A DNA stretch of 64,000 nucleotides from Lasioglossum baleicum (Eukaryota; Arthropoda; Insecta; Hymenoptera; Halictidae): the NCBI RefSeq assembly GCF_051020765.1, contig NC_134930.1:10602001-10666000 (forward strand). The letters are read 5' to 3'. The position numbers and the translations under genes are program-made. Under the pieces are notes generated by a model, which did no database searches, was not told the origin of the DNA, and was given only the letters and a program-made list of their open reading frames with translations. This document shows positions 32,812 to 46,000 of the stretch, piece after piece. Position 1 is the first letter of the stretch, and each line of letters opens with the position of its first letter.

Positions 32812-33490
32812 ACATTTTGCTGAAAATAGTCTAAAATGACTGCAATGACCATGAAACGTGAAGATCTGCTAAAAAATCGATTTTCGATTTCCGGGGTCAT
32901 TACAATAACTTCCCTATAAAATCGGGAAGTTAATTATATAGAGCCTATAGATAATACAGAATAAAATATAAACACGAAATATAATACGTATAATGTTTAT
33001 ATTTATATTTCGTTTTTAATTATTGCCATACTTTACCATATTGTAATCTTCTAGGTATATTGTATAACTTCCGTAAAGACATTTTAATGATATTATCGAT
33101 ACATATCTAAGTTCATTCGGAGAAAATTCGTTAAAAAGCTAGAAATATTGTCTTTTAAGTTTTTCACGTGAAACGTGCATTATTCAAGCTTTAATACAAA
33201 TAAAGAGCAGGCACGCGTTTGGCGAATATACCTAATGTAGTTATAAAAAAACCAAGTATATTAAAAATCACGTTATAAGTAAAGAAAGAAAACCATTATT
33301 ACCATTATCTATGTCATAAGAACGCAGAGTATTTGAATCTCGGATAACGCAATAACTCGTCCGCCCGAACTTGTTCGATTCTTTTCGTACCCGCCCGACG
33401 AATTCGAAGTCGAATCGAAGGGCCGCCGCCGGACTTTCTGCGACCCGACCCGATTCGAACCCGAACATCGAGCGGCCCGCACATCCCTAA

Positions 33491-35664
33491 ATTATTTATA
33501 ATTATAAATATATTATATTAAATGACCTATATTATAATAACCTATATTAGGTAATTATTATCACACTTTAAATAAGTAAATATGGCTCAAATTATGCCGT
33601 ATTTAGGCTCATTTTAATTAGAAGGATCTCACAAATACGTTGGTAATTCCGTAAAAAAGATTGAAAAATAAAAAACTTTCCTATATGCATTGATGTAATC
33701 GGTACGCAGCCTTTTGAACTGTGTCGGCTGCCTCGTACCTCAGTCCCTCTTTGTCGTTTACGAGCTGTCGTAAAAAAAGTTCTGGTACATATGTTGATAG
33801 TCTAAAAATATGATCAATGCTATTTTTCAATTTCTCTAAAAAACCTGCATTTGTCGAATTTTTGCGTGTTTTTCACTTTGTGTAATTAACATTTTGAACC
33901 AAAAAATCGGGAAAAAGTCTCAAATATCAATTTCAATTAAATGCAATTATATGATTAAATTAATGCAAGTAAATGGGGAAAATGGACCGAAAATTGAATG
34001 GCACAACGGCTGTTTAAATAACTCGAAGGACTATCTCGTCCGGCTAGGCCCTTCATTCCAAATTGTAATATTCCAATATTCCAATATCATTTTAAATATA
34101 TTCAAGTACTATTTAAAACTATTAATGAGTTTTAACAACAAAATATTTTAAATAGAAAACTAAATTTTGACATATAAGATAAGATTATAGCAAGCTTGCT
34201 ATAAATGTCGAAAACTCGAGTCTGGCCAGAGACATTCAATTTTCAGGAAACACTATTCTATGATGACGAACGGAGAAAAGGGAAGTGAAGCTCGGGGGCT
34301 TCGGTCGCCGTGGAGTGGAGTGAAACATTGTAACATGATACGGGTCGGGTCGGGTATATCGGTGTGAGACTACTAATCAAACAACAAAGCTTAATTATTT
34401 ATCATTACTTTTTTATAGGATTTTCCTTAACATATTTGGTGAATTTTGTTTCTTTTTATGAAAATGGTACCAAAATTATATAATTCCGATGATATTTGCT
34501 TATGCAATGAGCGACGGTACGCAAGTTTCCGACACAAAGAAGGACAGCGTCGGGAAAAAAAGAGACGCGGAGAGTCCTTATTCTTTTAAGATTTCGACTT
34601 CGACTTCGTCTGCTAGCTCTTCGTCTCGTCGCACAATGTACTCATAAATGAATCATGTTTCAGGAAGTGGTTCAGTTCAGAATGAAATAAAATAATGTTA
34701 CACGCACTTTTTAAATAGCGTCATATATGGTGCAAGAAATATTCGTATAGAGTCAAATAGAATTATTTTTTTAGATATCTTCGTACGAAATACTGCCTCT
34801 AAATAACATTGTATGGATAGGAGCCGTCGAAAATTAGTTTAATTAGTTAATACTTTTATCTTGTTACTACCTCTACTTTAATAATTGCAGTCAATAATGC
34901 TGTCGAGCATTACAAGTATGGGATAAATAAGTAAAAAAATTAATTTTCTGTTTCCTACTAAGGATCTTAATAAGAACGATTGAATTTTGTCATTACACAA
35001 CATAACAAAATATTTTTTAAGAATCATTATTTTATATATAACGCAATAATGTTCAAATTATTTTTAAATTCCAATACATTTGTAGAATATTACGTAGTAA
35101 TTACTTTCATTTTTCCTACATCTATAAACTATCGATTATATTGTAAACAATTATTACAATGGTGATAATAAGGAAAATAAGAATGCAATAAGAGAATTAT
35201 ATATAGTATTATAAGGCAATTACAGAATAGGTAATGTCAGCATTCTACTATATCATTCTTCTTCAACTTGACGAATATCTCGTCGATTGTGGAACTTTTA
35301 CCGCTGTGGTATATCAGATCACTGTAACTTTCCCGTTATCCCCGCGCCCACTCGCGCCCACTTACCGGTCCCGCGGAATAACACAGGGGCTGGCAGTCTT
35401 TAATAGTATCTCGTCGGTGCCTATACCTCGTCTGTGCTAACACCCCGTTACCATTCAGTGTCAACACCCAATGTTACCGATGAAACACAATTTTGGAGCA
35501 TTTATTAGCACGAATAAAAAATTTTATACTCCATTCGCATTACGTGTATTTAATATGATTCTTAAATTGTAAAATTTTATTTTTTACGCCTTCCTTCATT
35601 TCGATATACAAAATTTTGTGAACAAAAATTTAAAGACACTCTAAGGGGGACGATGGCTATTTCA
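33491..35664. other. Intergenic, nothing coding recognised
   Basis: AT-rich. Contains a cgggtcgggtcgggt tract near 34341-34356, similar in motif to the GC-rich end at 33430-33480. 35395-35420 is a CACCGACGAG-family fragment (ggctggcagtc ... cgtcggtg). No gene supported. Confidence 0.45.
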
Positions 35665-35913
35665 GTGTTGTGCTGTACGATTTGAAATTTTTTGTGAATT
35701 TTTTTTTTTTAATTTCGTCAAGATCGGTCTACGTTGCAATGAGCTACAAACGTTTAAGGGTGGTAAAAATTGCAGATTTTCACGATTTTCGGCCTCTAAC
35801 TGCAATAAATCTAAGGATTCTTACATCTTTTAATGCCTGTCGTTTTTCCAGCATCAACCGATTTCGATGAAACTTTCACAGTGCATATAATTGACACAGA
35901 TCTACAAAATGTG
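35665..35913. mobile_element. Mariner-type palindromic MITE fragment
   Basis: Contains the shared foldback core: GCAATGAGCTACAAACGTTT, cacgattttcggcc, aaggattcttaca and the complementary aaccgatttcgatgaaac. Both termini are missing. Confidence 0.6.
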
Positions 35914-36102
35914 TTGTACCATTTAATATCATTATTGTAATTATTGTAATTAGAGACTCGCTATTAATATTAAATTGTCAATGTTAATTATTATTAATTA
36001 TTATTATTAATAAATGCTGTTACCATTTGAAACCATCTCTCAATTTTTGCTACAAAAAAGGTCATTCATTGGGTTTTATTATATTATTGTGCAAACCATA
36101 GG

Positions 36103-36240
36103 CACCGACGAGATACTATTAATAGTATCTCGTCGGTGCACAGGGGCTGGCAGTCTTTAATAGTATCTCGTCGGTGGCCCGGTTACCGGGCTCGCGGAAT
36201 AACACAGGGGCTGGCAGTCTTTAATAATATCTCGTCGGTG
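36103..36240. repeat. CACCGACGAG termini joined head to head
   Basis: 36103-36138 is a perfect 36-bp palindrome made of two CACCGACGAGATACTATT halves. Further ATCTCGTCGGTG ends follow at ~36175 and ~36240, each behind ggggctggcagtct. The array looks like stacked copies of one repeat terminus. Confidence 0.75.
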
Positions 36241-36249
36241 TCCTGGCCA

Positions 36250-36362
36250 ATGATGATGTACGATCTGATCCAGTCTAAAGATGATGTAGGATCTGATCCA
36301 TGCTAAAGATGATGTAGGATCTTGTCCATGCTAAAGATGATGTAGGATCTTGTCCATGCTAA
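36250..36362. repeat. 28-bp minisatellite, about four units
   Basis: Unit gatgatgtaggatctgatcc followed by atgctaaa. The last two units carry cttgtcc in place of ctgatcc. The first unit is the most diverged. Confidence 0.85.
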
Positions 36363-36637
36363 GTACTAGAGTAGGGGGCAGCACTATATGGGCACGGCCA
36401 AAACCCGGGCGTGAGCCGTGAGCACTCTCATATACTCTCTGCTCCAGCTTACTCAATGTGTTGACAAAGAGCAACAAAGAGTAATAGAGATATACATATT
36501 TCGTGTGAAAAACACGGACCAATCAGCATGGCTGAGCACTGAGCGTGGCATTGGAGCTCGAATACACTGCAACCGCGCTCTGATTGGTCCGTGTCTTTTG
36601 TTGATATAATGAACACAACCCAATGAACACAACATAA

Positions 36638-37305
36638 CTTTGAATTTTCGCCGGGTACGCATGCACTTGATCACGTCTCGTTATAACAGATCTCACTGTA
36701 GATCATTGTATCGATTAAAGTTTATGTTGATAAACACTTCCAGTGTCACGGAAATGTTTATTTTACCTTTACCGCTGAACACTATAATGCGATCCGTTAT
36801 AACGAGACATGGCACCGACGAGATATCTCGTCGGTGGACATGGTCAAGTCACCGACGAGATACTATTTGATACTATTAAAGATTAAAGACTGCCAGCCCC
36901 TGTGCTATTCAGCGAGCCCGGTAAGCGGGCGCAACGGGCGCGGGGATAACGTGAAAGTTACAGTGATCTGATATACCACATCGCTAAAAATTCGAAATAG
37001 TGCCACAATAATGCCAAAACATCGTCTGAAATATGGCGGAGAATGTAACATTTAATAATAATCGATATAGTTTCGTGATAATTCGCATTCTCACCGATAC
37101 ATCGCGACGAGAATCTCCTCAGTGGTCTTCTTCACCGACAAAATGCCGTCGTTGGCCTTCTGTTTCTCTGGATGGAGCCAGAATATATCCTAGAGAGCGT
37201 AGGAAACACCGAAATATTCGGGCTCGCCAACTCCCATAAGGCTGGCAGTCTTTAACAGTATCTCGTCGGTGGTCAAGTGCATGCGTACCCGGCGAAAATT
37301 CAAAG
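36638..37305. mobile_element. Element with 33-bp perfect inverted ends, containing CACCGACGAG repeats
   Basis: 36638-36670 (ctttgaattttcgccgggta, then cgcatgcacttga) is the exact inverse of 37273-37305. Between them lie a 24-bp palindrome at 36813-36836 (CACCGACGAG facing CTCGTCGGTG) and an inverted CACCGACGAG-family copy that includes the empty TTAA site at about 37250-37254. No protein is recognisable. Confidence 0.7.
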
Positions 37306-40031
37306 TCGATTTTCTCGAAAACAAAGGCTCACATAAAAAAATTTTATACCTCGCTTGTACCACCAGTTACGAAACACCCTGCATAATAATTGCTAGGTAC
37401 CTACTCTCTCGACTTCGACAAGTTCCAAAATTTTTCTGGAACGTTGGTAATTCAGATCGCTGCACATCGCGAGTACAGTCGGTAAGTATCAAAATAAGTA
37501 CGTCAAACACACGTGGAAGTACGTACACATAATTCAAGGGGCTGTTTAAACATTAGGACATGCTTATGTCCTTGAAATTAATTGCGTACGTCACGTTCGG
37601 TACATTATTAATAAATCCGTAAAATAAACTATAATAAAACGCACGAAATGTGTTCATCATATCAGAATTAGAATTCTTTACCAACACGGTGTCTATCAAT
37701 GTACCTTGGATACTGGATACGTATTGATTACAGTCCTATAATAGTTAATGCGATATCACTGTAACGGTGAAATTGGATCTATATACATGTAACAATCCTC
37801 TAGGGGCGTCGGTGTCGGCTCGTAATTATTATTTAACGAGAATGAACGCGAGCTTCCAGGAACATTAGGTCTATCGTGTTTTCTACTAACCGAACGTGTC
37901 ACGAGCGCGCAGACTCGCCGAATACGCCAACGGTTTGGTTGGTTAGACGTAAGACGCGGCGAGACGAGACGTAACGGCGTTGCTAAATATAATACACGAA
38001 GGCACGCGATTCCCTTACGGCCGGGGGCATCAGGACGGTCAACAACATCCACGCGAGCACAAACCTCGTCCTCGGTAGTGATCTTGCTCGTCTGATCGCA
38101 AGCAGTTTTCTCGCGCGCAGAAGCCGGGAACCATAGAAGACGAATACTAATCGCCAAGCGTCGAACAAGTGGGGGACACGGGCCGGCCCGAAAGACAAGC
38201 CCGAATAGTTCCCGTGGTTCCACGAACTCTCCGTGATTCCCGCGGACGAATCTATATGTGTTTCGTGTGTTCTGCCGATGTTGCCTCCGTCACGTGATAA
38301 CCGGCTGAATTACAGGTGAGACCGATCGCGAACGAGACGCGCGCTACCATGTTCTCTCTCTCTGCGTACCTGTTCCCGTTACCTGGGACCACACGGAGCG
38401 GATGCTAATCTCGAACTGGACATAAACAGTATCCCCAATCTTATTCTTGGCTTTCTACTTTTCCAATTTTCTGCACTGGCCAATAAAAAGCGTCGATACA
38501 CCTTCCGTCTCTGACACGATGCCACGATAAATATATATACAATGAAATAAATTCTTCGAGATCTATCTTGTTACATTTGTGTCAGCTGTTGCGTGCTCGA
38601 AGACCGCTACAGACGCGGAGCTATCAATGAAACACAAGGGTGTACGTGTGATAGAAATATCGATCACAGCAATATACTAGGGGAAGTTTTACAAGTTGAA
38701 ATGAGCTTGTTGTCTGAAGATCTGCGAAAAGCAGTTTGCGGATTTTCTCCTGCCCTGCGCGCCGCTATTGGCGGATCACGGAGACCTTTTATTTATCCGA
38801 GAACTCTCTCTCGAGCCTCCTAATTTCATAATTTTTTTTATTTTCGTCTTACTCGGTCAAGCAGAATCAGCCGCCGAGGCATTTGCTACGCGCAAACCAA
38901 CCCTGCGCGTTTATTCTGCAAATTGTGCGTCGGTGCGATCTAAATTAGCAGGATCAGTAGTTGCGTGACCGATTCCTTTTATTCTTGGCAATCGTACGAA
39001 CATGAACGGATTCTAGGTAGTCGCGAACGTCTCTGCATTAGGACCGATCTTGCACGCGATTAATCGGATCGGTTTGATTCCCGGACGACGTCCAACAACG
39101 GTTTCGCTCTCGTGACGGTAGCGTGACTGAAAAAAGAGCAGAATGTTTACGGGCTTCCAATTATTTTGCGTCCTATATACACGCGAACCGTTCCAAAGCC
39201 GCCAAGAGTCTCTCGGCTCTCTCCTAACATCGTCTAAATATACTTGCTTCGTTATCTCGCCGTGTTAGACGGTTTACTATGGGTCATGTGCGCGTCAAAC
39301 TTCGCAAGAACGATTGACATGTTGGCGTTACGTGCCATAAACCGACCTGGTCGAACGATGGCTATGGCCGTATGACGTAACCGCGTGCCTATTCTTTCGG
39401 TGCGGGACAATGGTACGCGGTGCTGTACGAACGTTGTTTGGACAGCCCTTCTCAACCATGGTCATTTTGAATGGATCAGGGGAGCAAAATCTCGTAGCGC
39501 TGCCATAGGCGTCGTTCATAGAATTCGCCGATCAATAAGCCGAGCGACTGGCGGGCATTCAGCTTGCACTCCGTTCGTAAATACTCCGACCATGCCGGAT
39601 TGCGTTTCAACGCGTCGGACGTGTTCTGTGACACGACTCTACCCGTCGGGTGCTCCCATAGATCGGATTTCAACGTGAAACTACCCGACGCGGCAGCTCT
39701 CGTTGCGGAATTTCATCGAGCACGAAAATGCTGAGCTGTATTTGACCGTCTCCGACTTATATAACTGATTTTCTTCGCGGTTCTTTTTACATTTTTGTTT
39801 TAATGCGCGTCATTTCGTCGGAACTAATTTGTCGAGGACGTCGCGCGTGCCAGTGCGACATTGCAGTAGGAGAAACATCGTAACGCTGCTTTTGGAGTGC
39901 CTCAGTGAATTGGAAAATTTGAATCAGAGATTGTTTTGATCGCGTTGTGATTCAGTACGTTGTTACCCTTTTGGTACTCGAGTGTGTACAGAGGATAAAA
40001 TATCAGGACTTTCTTTCCACATTCGACAGAG
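37306..40031. other. 5' flank of the CD98 heavy-chain gene
   Basis: From about 37780 to 39900 the sequence is GC- and CpG-richer than its surroundings, as often seen near promoters. ctgaattacag|gtgagac near 38313 is a good donor after a possible noncoding first exon. An acceptor (gagtgtgtacag) at about 39992 would start the exon that contains the start codon. The long minus-strand ORF 37756-38223 has no family signature. The transcription start itself cannot be fixed. Confidence 0.45.
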
Positions 40032-43000
40032 ATGAATATCCAGAAGCCCGAGGGTCTTTTGTCGGTGGTGCTACCCACCGAACTTGCATCTTCGCCCAGC
40101 TCACGACAGCTCATTATAAATCACGACCAACAGGTGCGTCCGACACAAATAACGTACCCTTTTGTCTTCCCCACCCCTTTCTACTCTGCTATTCACACGT
40201 TATACTGGCCACGTGTACGCTAACCCTTTAAGGAAACGATTCTTAACAGGCTCGCTGACAGCGTAATCTGTACACTGGCACTCAGAAATTGCCGAGCGAG
40301 GCTCGCTTCGAGGAGAACGGAAAGTTTGCTATGAGTAATCGTACACTTGTCAGGATTATTTAAATGAGTTATGAATAAACTGCGGATTTGCGCGTTTATG
40401 ACATAATTCGAAACAACAGAAACATTTAAAGAGTATCAATGTACAGTCAATCGCGCAGTAATATTCGAATATTTTTGAAAGGATGACCACCTTTTTAACA
40501 CTTTATCTATCGGTAGCGTATTAATAGGCTTTTCAATAATTGTGCTGCACCAAATGGAAGATTAAAAATCTTCTTTTACACAATAATCCCGAAGGAAATT
40601 ATTGGGTTTTGTTATTGAGGGTGAGTTGTTAGTATATGATTAAAATTGCTGTTGGTATTGAAGGATTCGTTAAAAAAATCCTCAGCCATGAACTTTCAAC
40701 AATTATAGAATAATTACCGGTAAATAATGTGTTCAGATTGGACCATACGATTTGAATTTCTTTGAGAAATTTTAGGATTACTTTACGAGCTAAAAACAAA
40801 GGATAGAAGTGCATATATAGAAAATGTATTCTTTTTTTATTCAAAAAGTTATTTTCTATATCTGTATGAATTATATAATTTATTATATATTATATGTATA
40901 CATTACGTATATTATACATTACGTATTATACATTACGTATAATATCATGTATACATTCTGAAAATTTCATCACATTCGGTCAACGTGGCAATGAACTACG
41001 AACGGTTAAACATGGTGAAAATCGCAGTCTTTGTATATTACTGTGAATGACTGTAAGTTGCTTTCGACCTACTCAAAATTCGTGAAGGAAGTAACATATT
41101 TCTAAGTGGCTTTAGTGGAACAACTGCTGACAATTTTTATTTTGCATAAAAGTTCACAGTGTAGTTACGATATAATAGCGAGCCGCGTAATCTTTTCGTA
41201 ATCTGCCCACATTAGTTGTATAATTGGAAATTTATCGGATAGTAGTTAAATGGCGAGTGTTTGAACACTTTTGAAGTGTTGAACTGATGAAATGTTGTAC
41301 AACCTTCTATTTCGGATATATTGAAATTTTGAATAAAGAAAATAATGTTCTATCTTTGGAATATTTTACTTGAAATGGCGACAGCAAACTTTTCGACGTA
41401 TAAAATGTGGATAGCAGAGAAATATCAGTTTTATCAATTCGATATCAAAATATTAGAGTGTCTATACACTAATTTTTCATAGTGTCCATGTTGTCATTTT
41501 TGTTTGAGTTATAACTTCAATTTAATTCATTATGTACCATGATTCCTATTTGAGATATACTAAATACATTCCAAGCGCCGACATCCCTGAATGGGATTTT
41601 TTCAATCGACCATAACAATAGTTAATTTTTCAAATTTAATTGAACTATTGGTATAAATGCACTTAAATACGTAAATATTAACCATTTAGCTAAAAAATTT
41701 AGAAATAAAAATTTGGTACTTAATGAATTAAGTTCTTGCTCTATAACAAATAAGTTTTCTTCTTCCACTAGTGCCTTATTCTTACTTATTGTTACGTCAA
41801 TTGACTGCTTTTTACGGTAAAAGAACGGTCGTTTTATAAAAGCAGTTGATTTTGGTAATGATCTGTTCAACAGGACGAAGAAGCATCGGATTGTTCGCTT
41901 CTGACGTCTAGTCCACTCAATGACAATGTGTTCGAGTCCGTCGGGATTTTCGTTTCTTCTTTGGAGGGAAATCCCGTGGAGTCTATTTCTCCGCCGATAC
42001 TCGAGAACATTAATAAAGAGGATGGACTTAACGAGTTCATGAGTATAGTGAATAGTTCAAGCAGAATCCTGAACGATGGTAAGTATTCATCAGCAGATAT
42101 AACGATTAAGCATAATTGTATGGATAATGATGGCGGCCAGACTCATTTCTTAATAATCGTTGTCAAGAAAAACGACATTTCACGTGTTTCCCGTATAACA
42201 TTTTTCGTTCCTTCATAGAGTAAACATTATTTCCTTCTAAATCGTTTCGCTTTTAACATAACATTGTAAACACGTATTTTACGTATACATTTTTGTCAGG
42301 AATTCTACAACATTAAATAAATCAACCGTGTCTTTGAATAAATTAAAAGGATCATGAATCTCTAGTCATTAGCGTGTAACAGATTCCTCTACACGTTTTC
42401 CCCTTTTTTCCCCCAAGCAAAGCGCCGCATGATACGCTTATTGTTCGTCGGAGTTACGTAATCGTTTAAAGTCGTACGCACGATTCTTTTGCGGGGAATA
42501 AAATGGCTTAATTGGCTCCAGTTCCAACTTCATCGATTAATTAATCGTGACAGAGTTCGGCCGTTGAATGCCGATGCGGATTTCGAGTAGACTCGTCGAT
42601 AGTGGTTGTCGACGATTGTCTCAAGTCGCATCGTCCGTTGCGATACCGAACGCGAGACCGAGCCATTGTCGAATTCGTTATTTGTTGCAGAACCCAGCTC
42701 CCGTGATCCGATGGTGGAGTCGACGAGCAGCGGCAGCAGCAGTGACACGAACGGCCCTGTTTGCGCGCAATTGTTGACGCAGCTGAACACAGCCTATCAA
42801 CATCTCGCCCCCGATGCACAGGCACTGGTAAGCACCCCGATCACGCGAACCCTCAACTGCCGACGTGGATTCTACCTTCTAACTAGTGGTGTGTGACTGA
42901 AGTGTGCGAGAACTCCACAATGTCAGGTATATCCGATTATCGAGACGGGTCGAGACGAGGCGGATCCTTGGATTCTGGAATTTATCGGCATTCTCGAGAA

Positions 43001-46000
43001 TAATCCCGTAATTCTGAGACTGTCGAATATATATCGAGGTCTCTCGAAAATTTGAGGATTCCTGAGAATAATCCTGAAAATTTGGTGATTTTCGAATATG
43101 TACATATTGAAATTCTCGAATATGTCGCGATTCCCGAGAATAATCCTGAAAATTGTTAGTAATCTCGATCCATTTCAGAATCCCTCAATTTTCGAGAACT
43201 AGTCTCGATCCGTCATCCACAGTGGGACCTTTCGTCCAAATCGGAGACAAAATCAAAGAACTTTCGATAGAAATGAGGTAGAGTAGAGCGATGAAATTTT
43301 TTAAAAATTAAAGCTGAAACATTGCAGAATATGGGAAAATAGGGAGATTATGGTACGAACGTTTTTTAACCTTGAGAAAATTCGTTAAACATGTAGAATT
43401 TCAAGAAATCGATTTTGCAATATACTGAGGTCGTAGAAAAATTTTGAGACCAGATTTGAAATCAGCGTGAAAAAATCTACGGGAAATGAAGTACTGCATG
43501 TTCAAAAAAAAATTTTTCCGCGCGTGGTATTAGAAAAACCATAATTTTTCCGAAATTGTGCAAGTTTAACGAATTTTCTCAACGTTAAAAAACGTTCTTA
43601 CCATAATCTCCCTATTTTCCCCATATTCTGCAATGTTTCAGCTTTAATTTTAAAAAAATTTCGTTGCTCTACCTTATTTCTATCGAAAGTTCTTTGATTT
43701 TGTCTCCGATTTGGACGAAAAGGTCCCACTGTGCGTCTTCCCGAACCGTCTCGAACGATGTCGGGTACTCGACATTTTCAAGTTCTCTAAAGACATAATT
43801 AAATAAATAACAATCGACAGCGACCACACAAAAAATGGGTGAGTTTTTCCTCGAGAAGCGTATGAGGGTAAATAATTCAACGATACTCGTAAATTATTTT
43901 GATATCATAAAATAATCAGATAAAATGGAAACTGTGTTATTAATAATATAAACGGATTAAGAAATTTTTGTCGAGTTCCTAAGACGCCACCTCGGCAGCT
44001 AGGGTTAAACACCCCAAATGGGTGCCGAACGTACCTTTCATATTGCAAAATTGATTGTGACGTACTAATACTGAAAAAATATTTTCTGGATGTGGATTTT
44101 CCATTATACTAAAAACTGATTTTCTGTTTCGAACGATCGTGCGTTTTACCCCTGCATATATTTTTAGATGCTTTCGATTGATTCGATCTGCAAGTAGTAG
44201 ATTGTGGAATTAATAGTGCGTTTGATACAGAATTAATAAAGCTTCTTAGAGTATTTTTAGTCTGGTAGAAGCAGCAATTATAATAATTCAAAATAATTAT
44301 CTATGATAAATAGACAGCGGATTTTATGCATTCATAAAAAAATGGGTACATAGGTGTAATTTAAAACAGTAAAAACATTAGACGTATTTAAAAATACTGT
44401 TATAAACCATATTAAGAACGAAAATAAATTTCTATTTCACTGCAGTTTCTTGCAATTCGGGTAGAAAATTTGTATTTTGCATAAAGATCCGCTGTCTAAT
44501 GATAAATATGCACAGTCTGCACGCGGTATTTTTTCGATTAAAGTATTTTAAAATAAAGAATAACCAGAAGATAATACGTATCTGTGTTTTATAGGGGATC
44601 AAATTATTTAAAATGTGTAAATATGGTCATTTTATTAAAACGTGCTTCGATAATTGTCAGCAAAATTGGCCATTATTGGTCACCATTTCATCGACAATCC
44701 ATTTTTTTGATTGAATGATGCGTACATATGGTTGTCTCTTGCCACTCGCAATGTTGGTACACGTTTTGTTTCGCCCACGGCCAATTACCAGTTTTACCTT
44801 CGATCTAAATGCGTCAAGTTCACTTGCATCTACGCGTCTTGTTACTTTTATTTTTGATAGATGTGACCATATAGGCTCCTCCCTATATCTCAGAATGCTG
44901 TAATAAGAAGTGGTTGCATTTGCAGGCATTGACCTGCTCACTTTCATTTCTTGTAGGTAGAATTTGAAAGAAACCACGCACTATTATGTCTTATTATTTG
45001 TTTGCCGAATGGAATCTCTGTAGTTACAGAAATAAACAATGTACATAATAATTCTACAGAATAAAGTCTCTGTCACACAAATCATAATGTACGCAGTAAG
45101 AGTAAGAGTAATAGCAACATTCTCGTTAGACATGCAATTTTTCTAAACTGACTCTTGTCCCAATGCATCATACCGATAATACAAACGTCAAGAAATTTGT
45201 ATAACGATACAGTGTCTGTCGTTTCTGATCGTTTGACACCGAAATTGATAACAGGAATGATCGATTGTCAGATTAAACGTTTAAAACAATTTGTTCTACG
45301 ATTTAGGAATTATTGTTACATACATTAGTGACAACTCGGCTCAATTTTTCATGAAATTGCGAGTCTTTCGAGAAAATTCAAAAAAACAAGGAGCTCTCAG
45401 GTTGAAATAGAATATCGATAACAACAAACAACAGATTCTAAATTAGTATTTTTACATAATAGGTATGCAAGCGAATACATCTAATTTTGGTCACAAACGT
45501 CTCTCTAATTTCCATTTTCTTATTGCAAAGAAGCGTCGTCTACGAGGATGAGTCAAAGAATCGCCGAAACGCACTCCACCAATCATGCTGAATAAGTTAT
45601 TTTCCCCCGCTGTCTCCCTTCGGTGATTAACTATTTCTAATTTCCATTTGCAAAGTTTACACACCGATTTTCACGAGCTGTATTCAGCATAATATTTCGA
45701 TATGTTTGGCACAAACGAGGAGTACCTTGCCAAGCATTGCACGCCATTGCATTGTTGCAATACATTTATCCACCAAGAAGCACTTCTCTGCATTTAATGA
45801 ATCCATCAATCACGAGGCAACGTCGGCATAACGTCGCTATCGTTTTGATAACCTTACTGTTCAGCGAAAATTCTATTTCAATTACATTATGTCTAATAAT
45901 ATACCCCGGAAACGGACGAAAGTCCTGCTTTATCATCCACGAGTACCTCACCCTTCAATAATATAGGCCATCAGAGTATAATTCGATGCATCACGATTTT

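Larger units (their letters stand above)
30895..33490. repeat. Large diverged inverted repeat enclosing a Helitron fragment
   Basis: 30895-31145 and 33120-33400 are inverted counterparts (shared ATGCACGTTTCACGTGAAAA, TGCGTTCTTATGA, ACATTAGGTATATTCG). The right arm runs on to a GC-rich end, gcggcccgcacatccctaa at about 33470-33488; its complement TTAGGGATGTGCGGGCC looks like a hAT-type terminus. The left outer end is not preserved. The interior holds the Helitron fragment and a microsatellite, so this is a foldback element later invaded, or an old inverted duplication. Confidence 0.6.

Noticed and set aside
37756..38223. 155-codon ORF on the minus strand
   Set aside because: GC-rich 5' flank of the CD98 gene. 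Overlapping ORF in another frame, no family resemblance.
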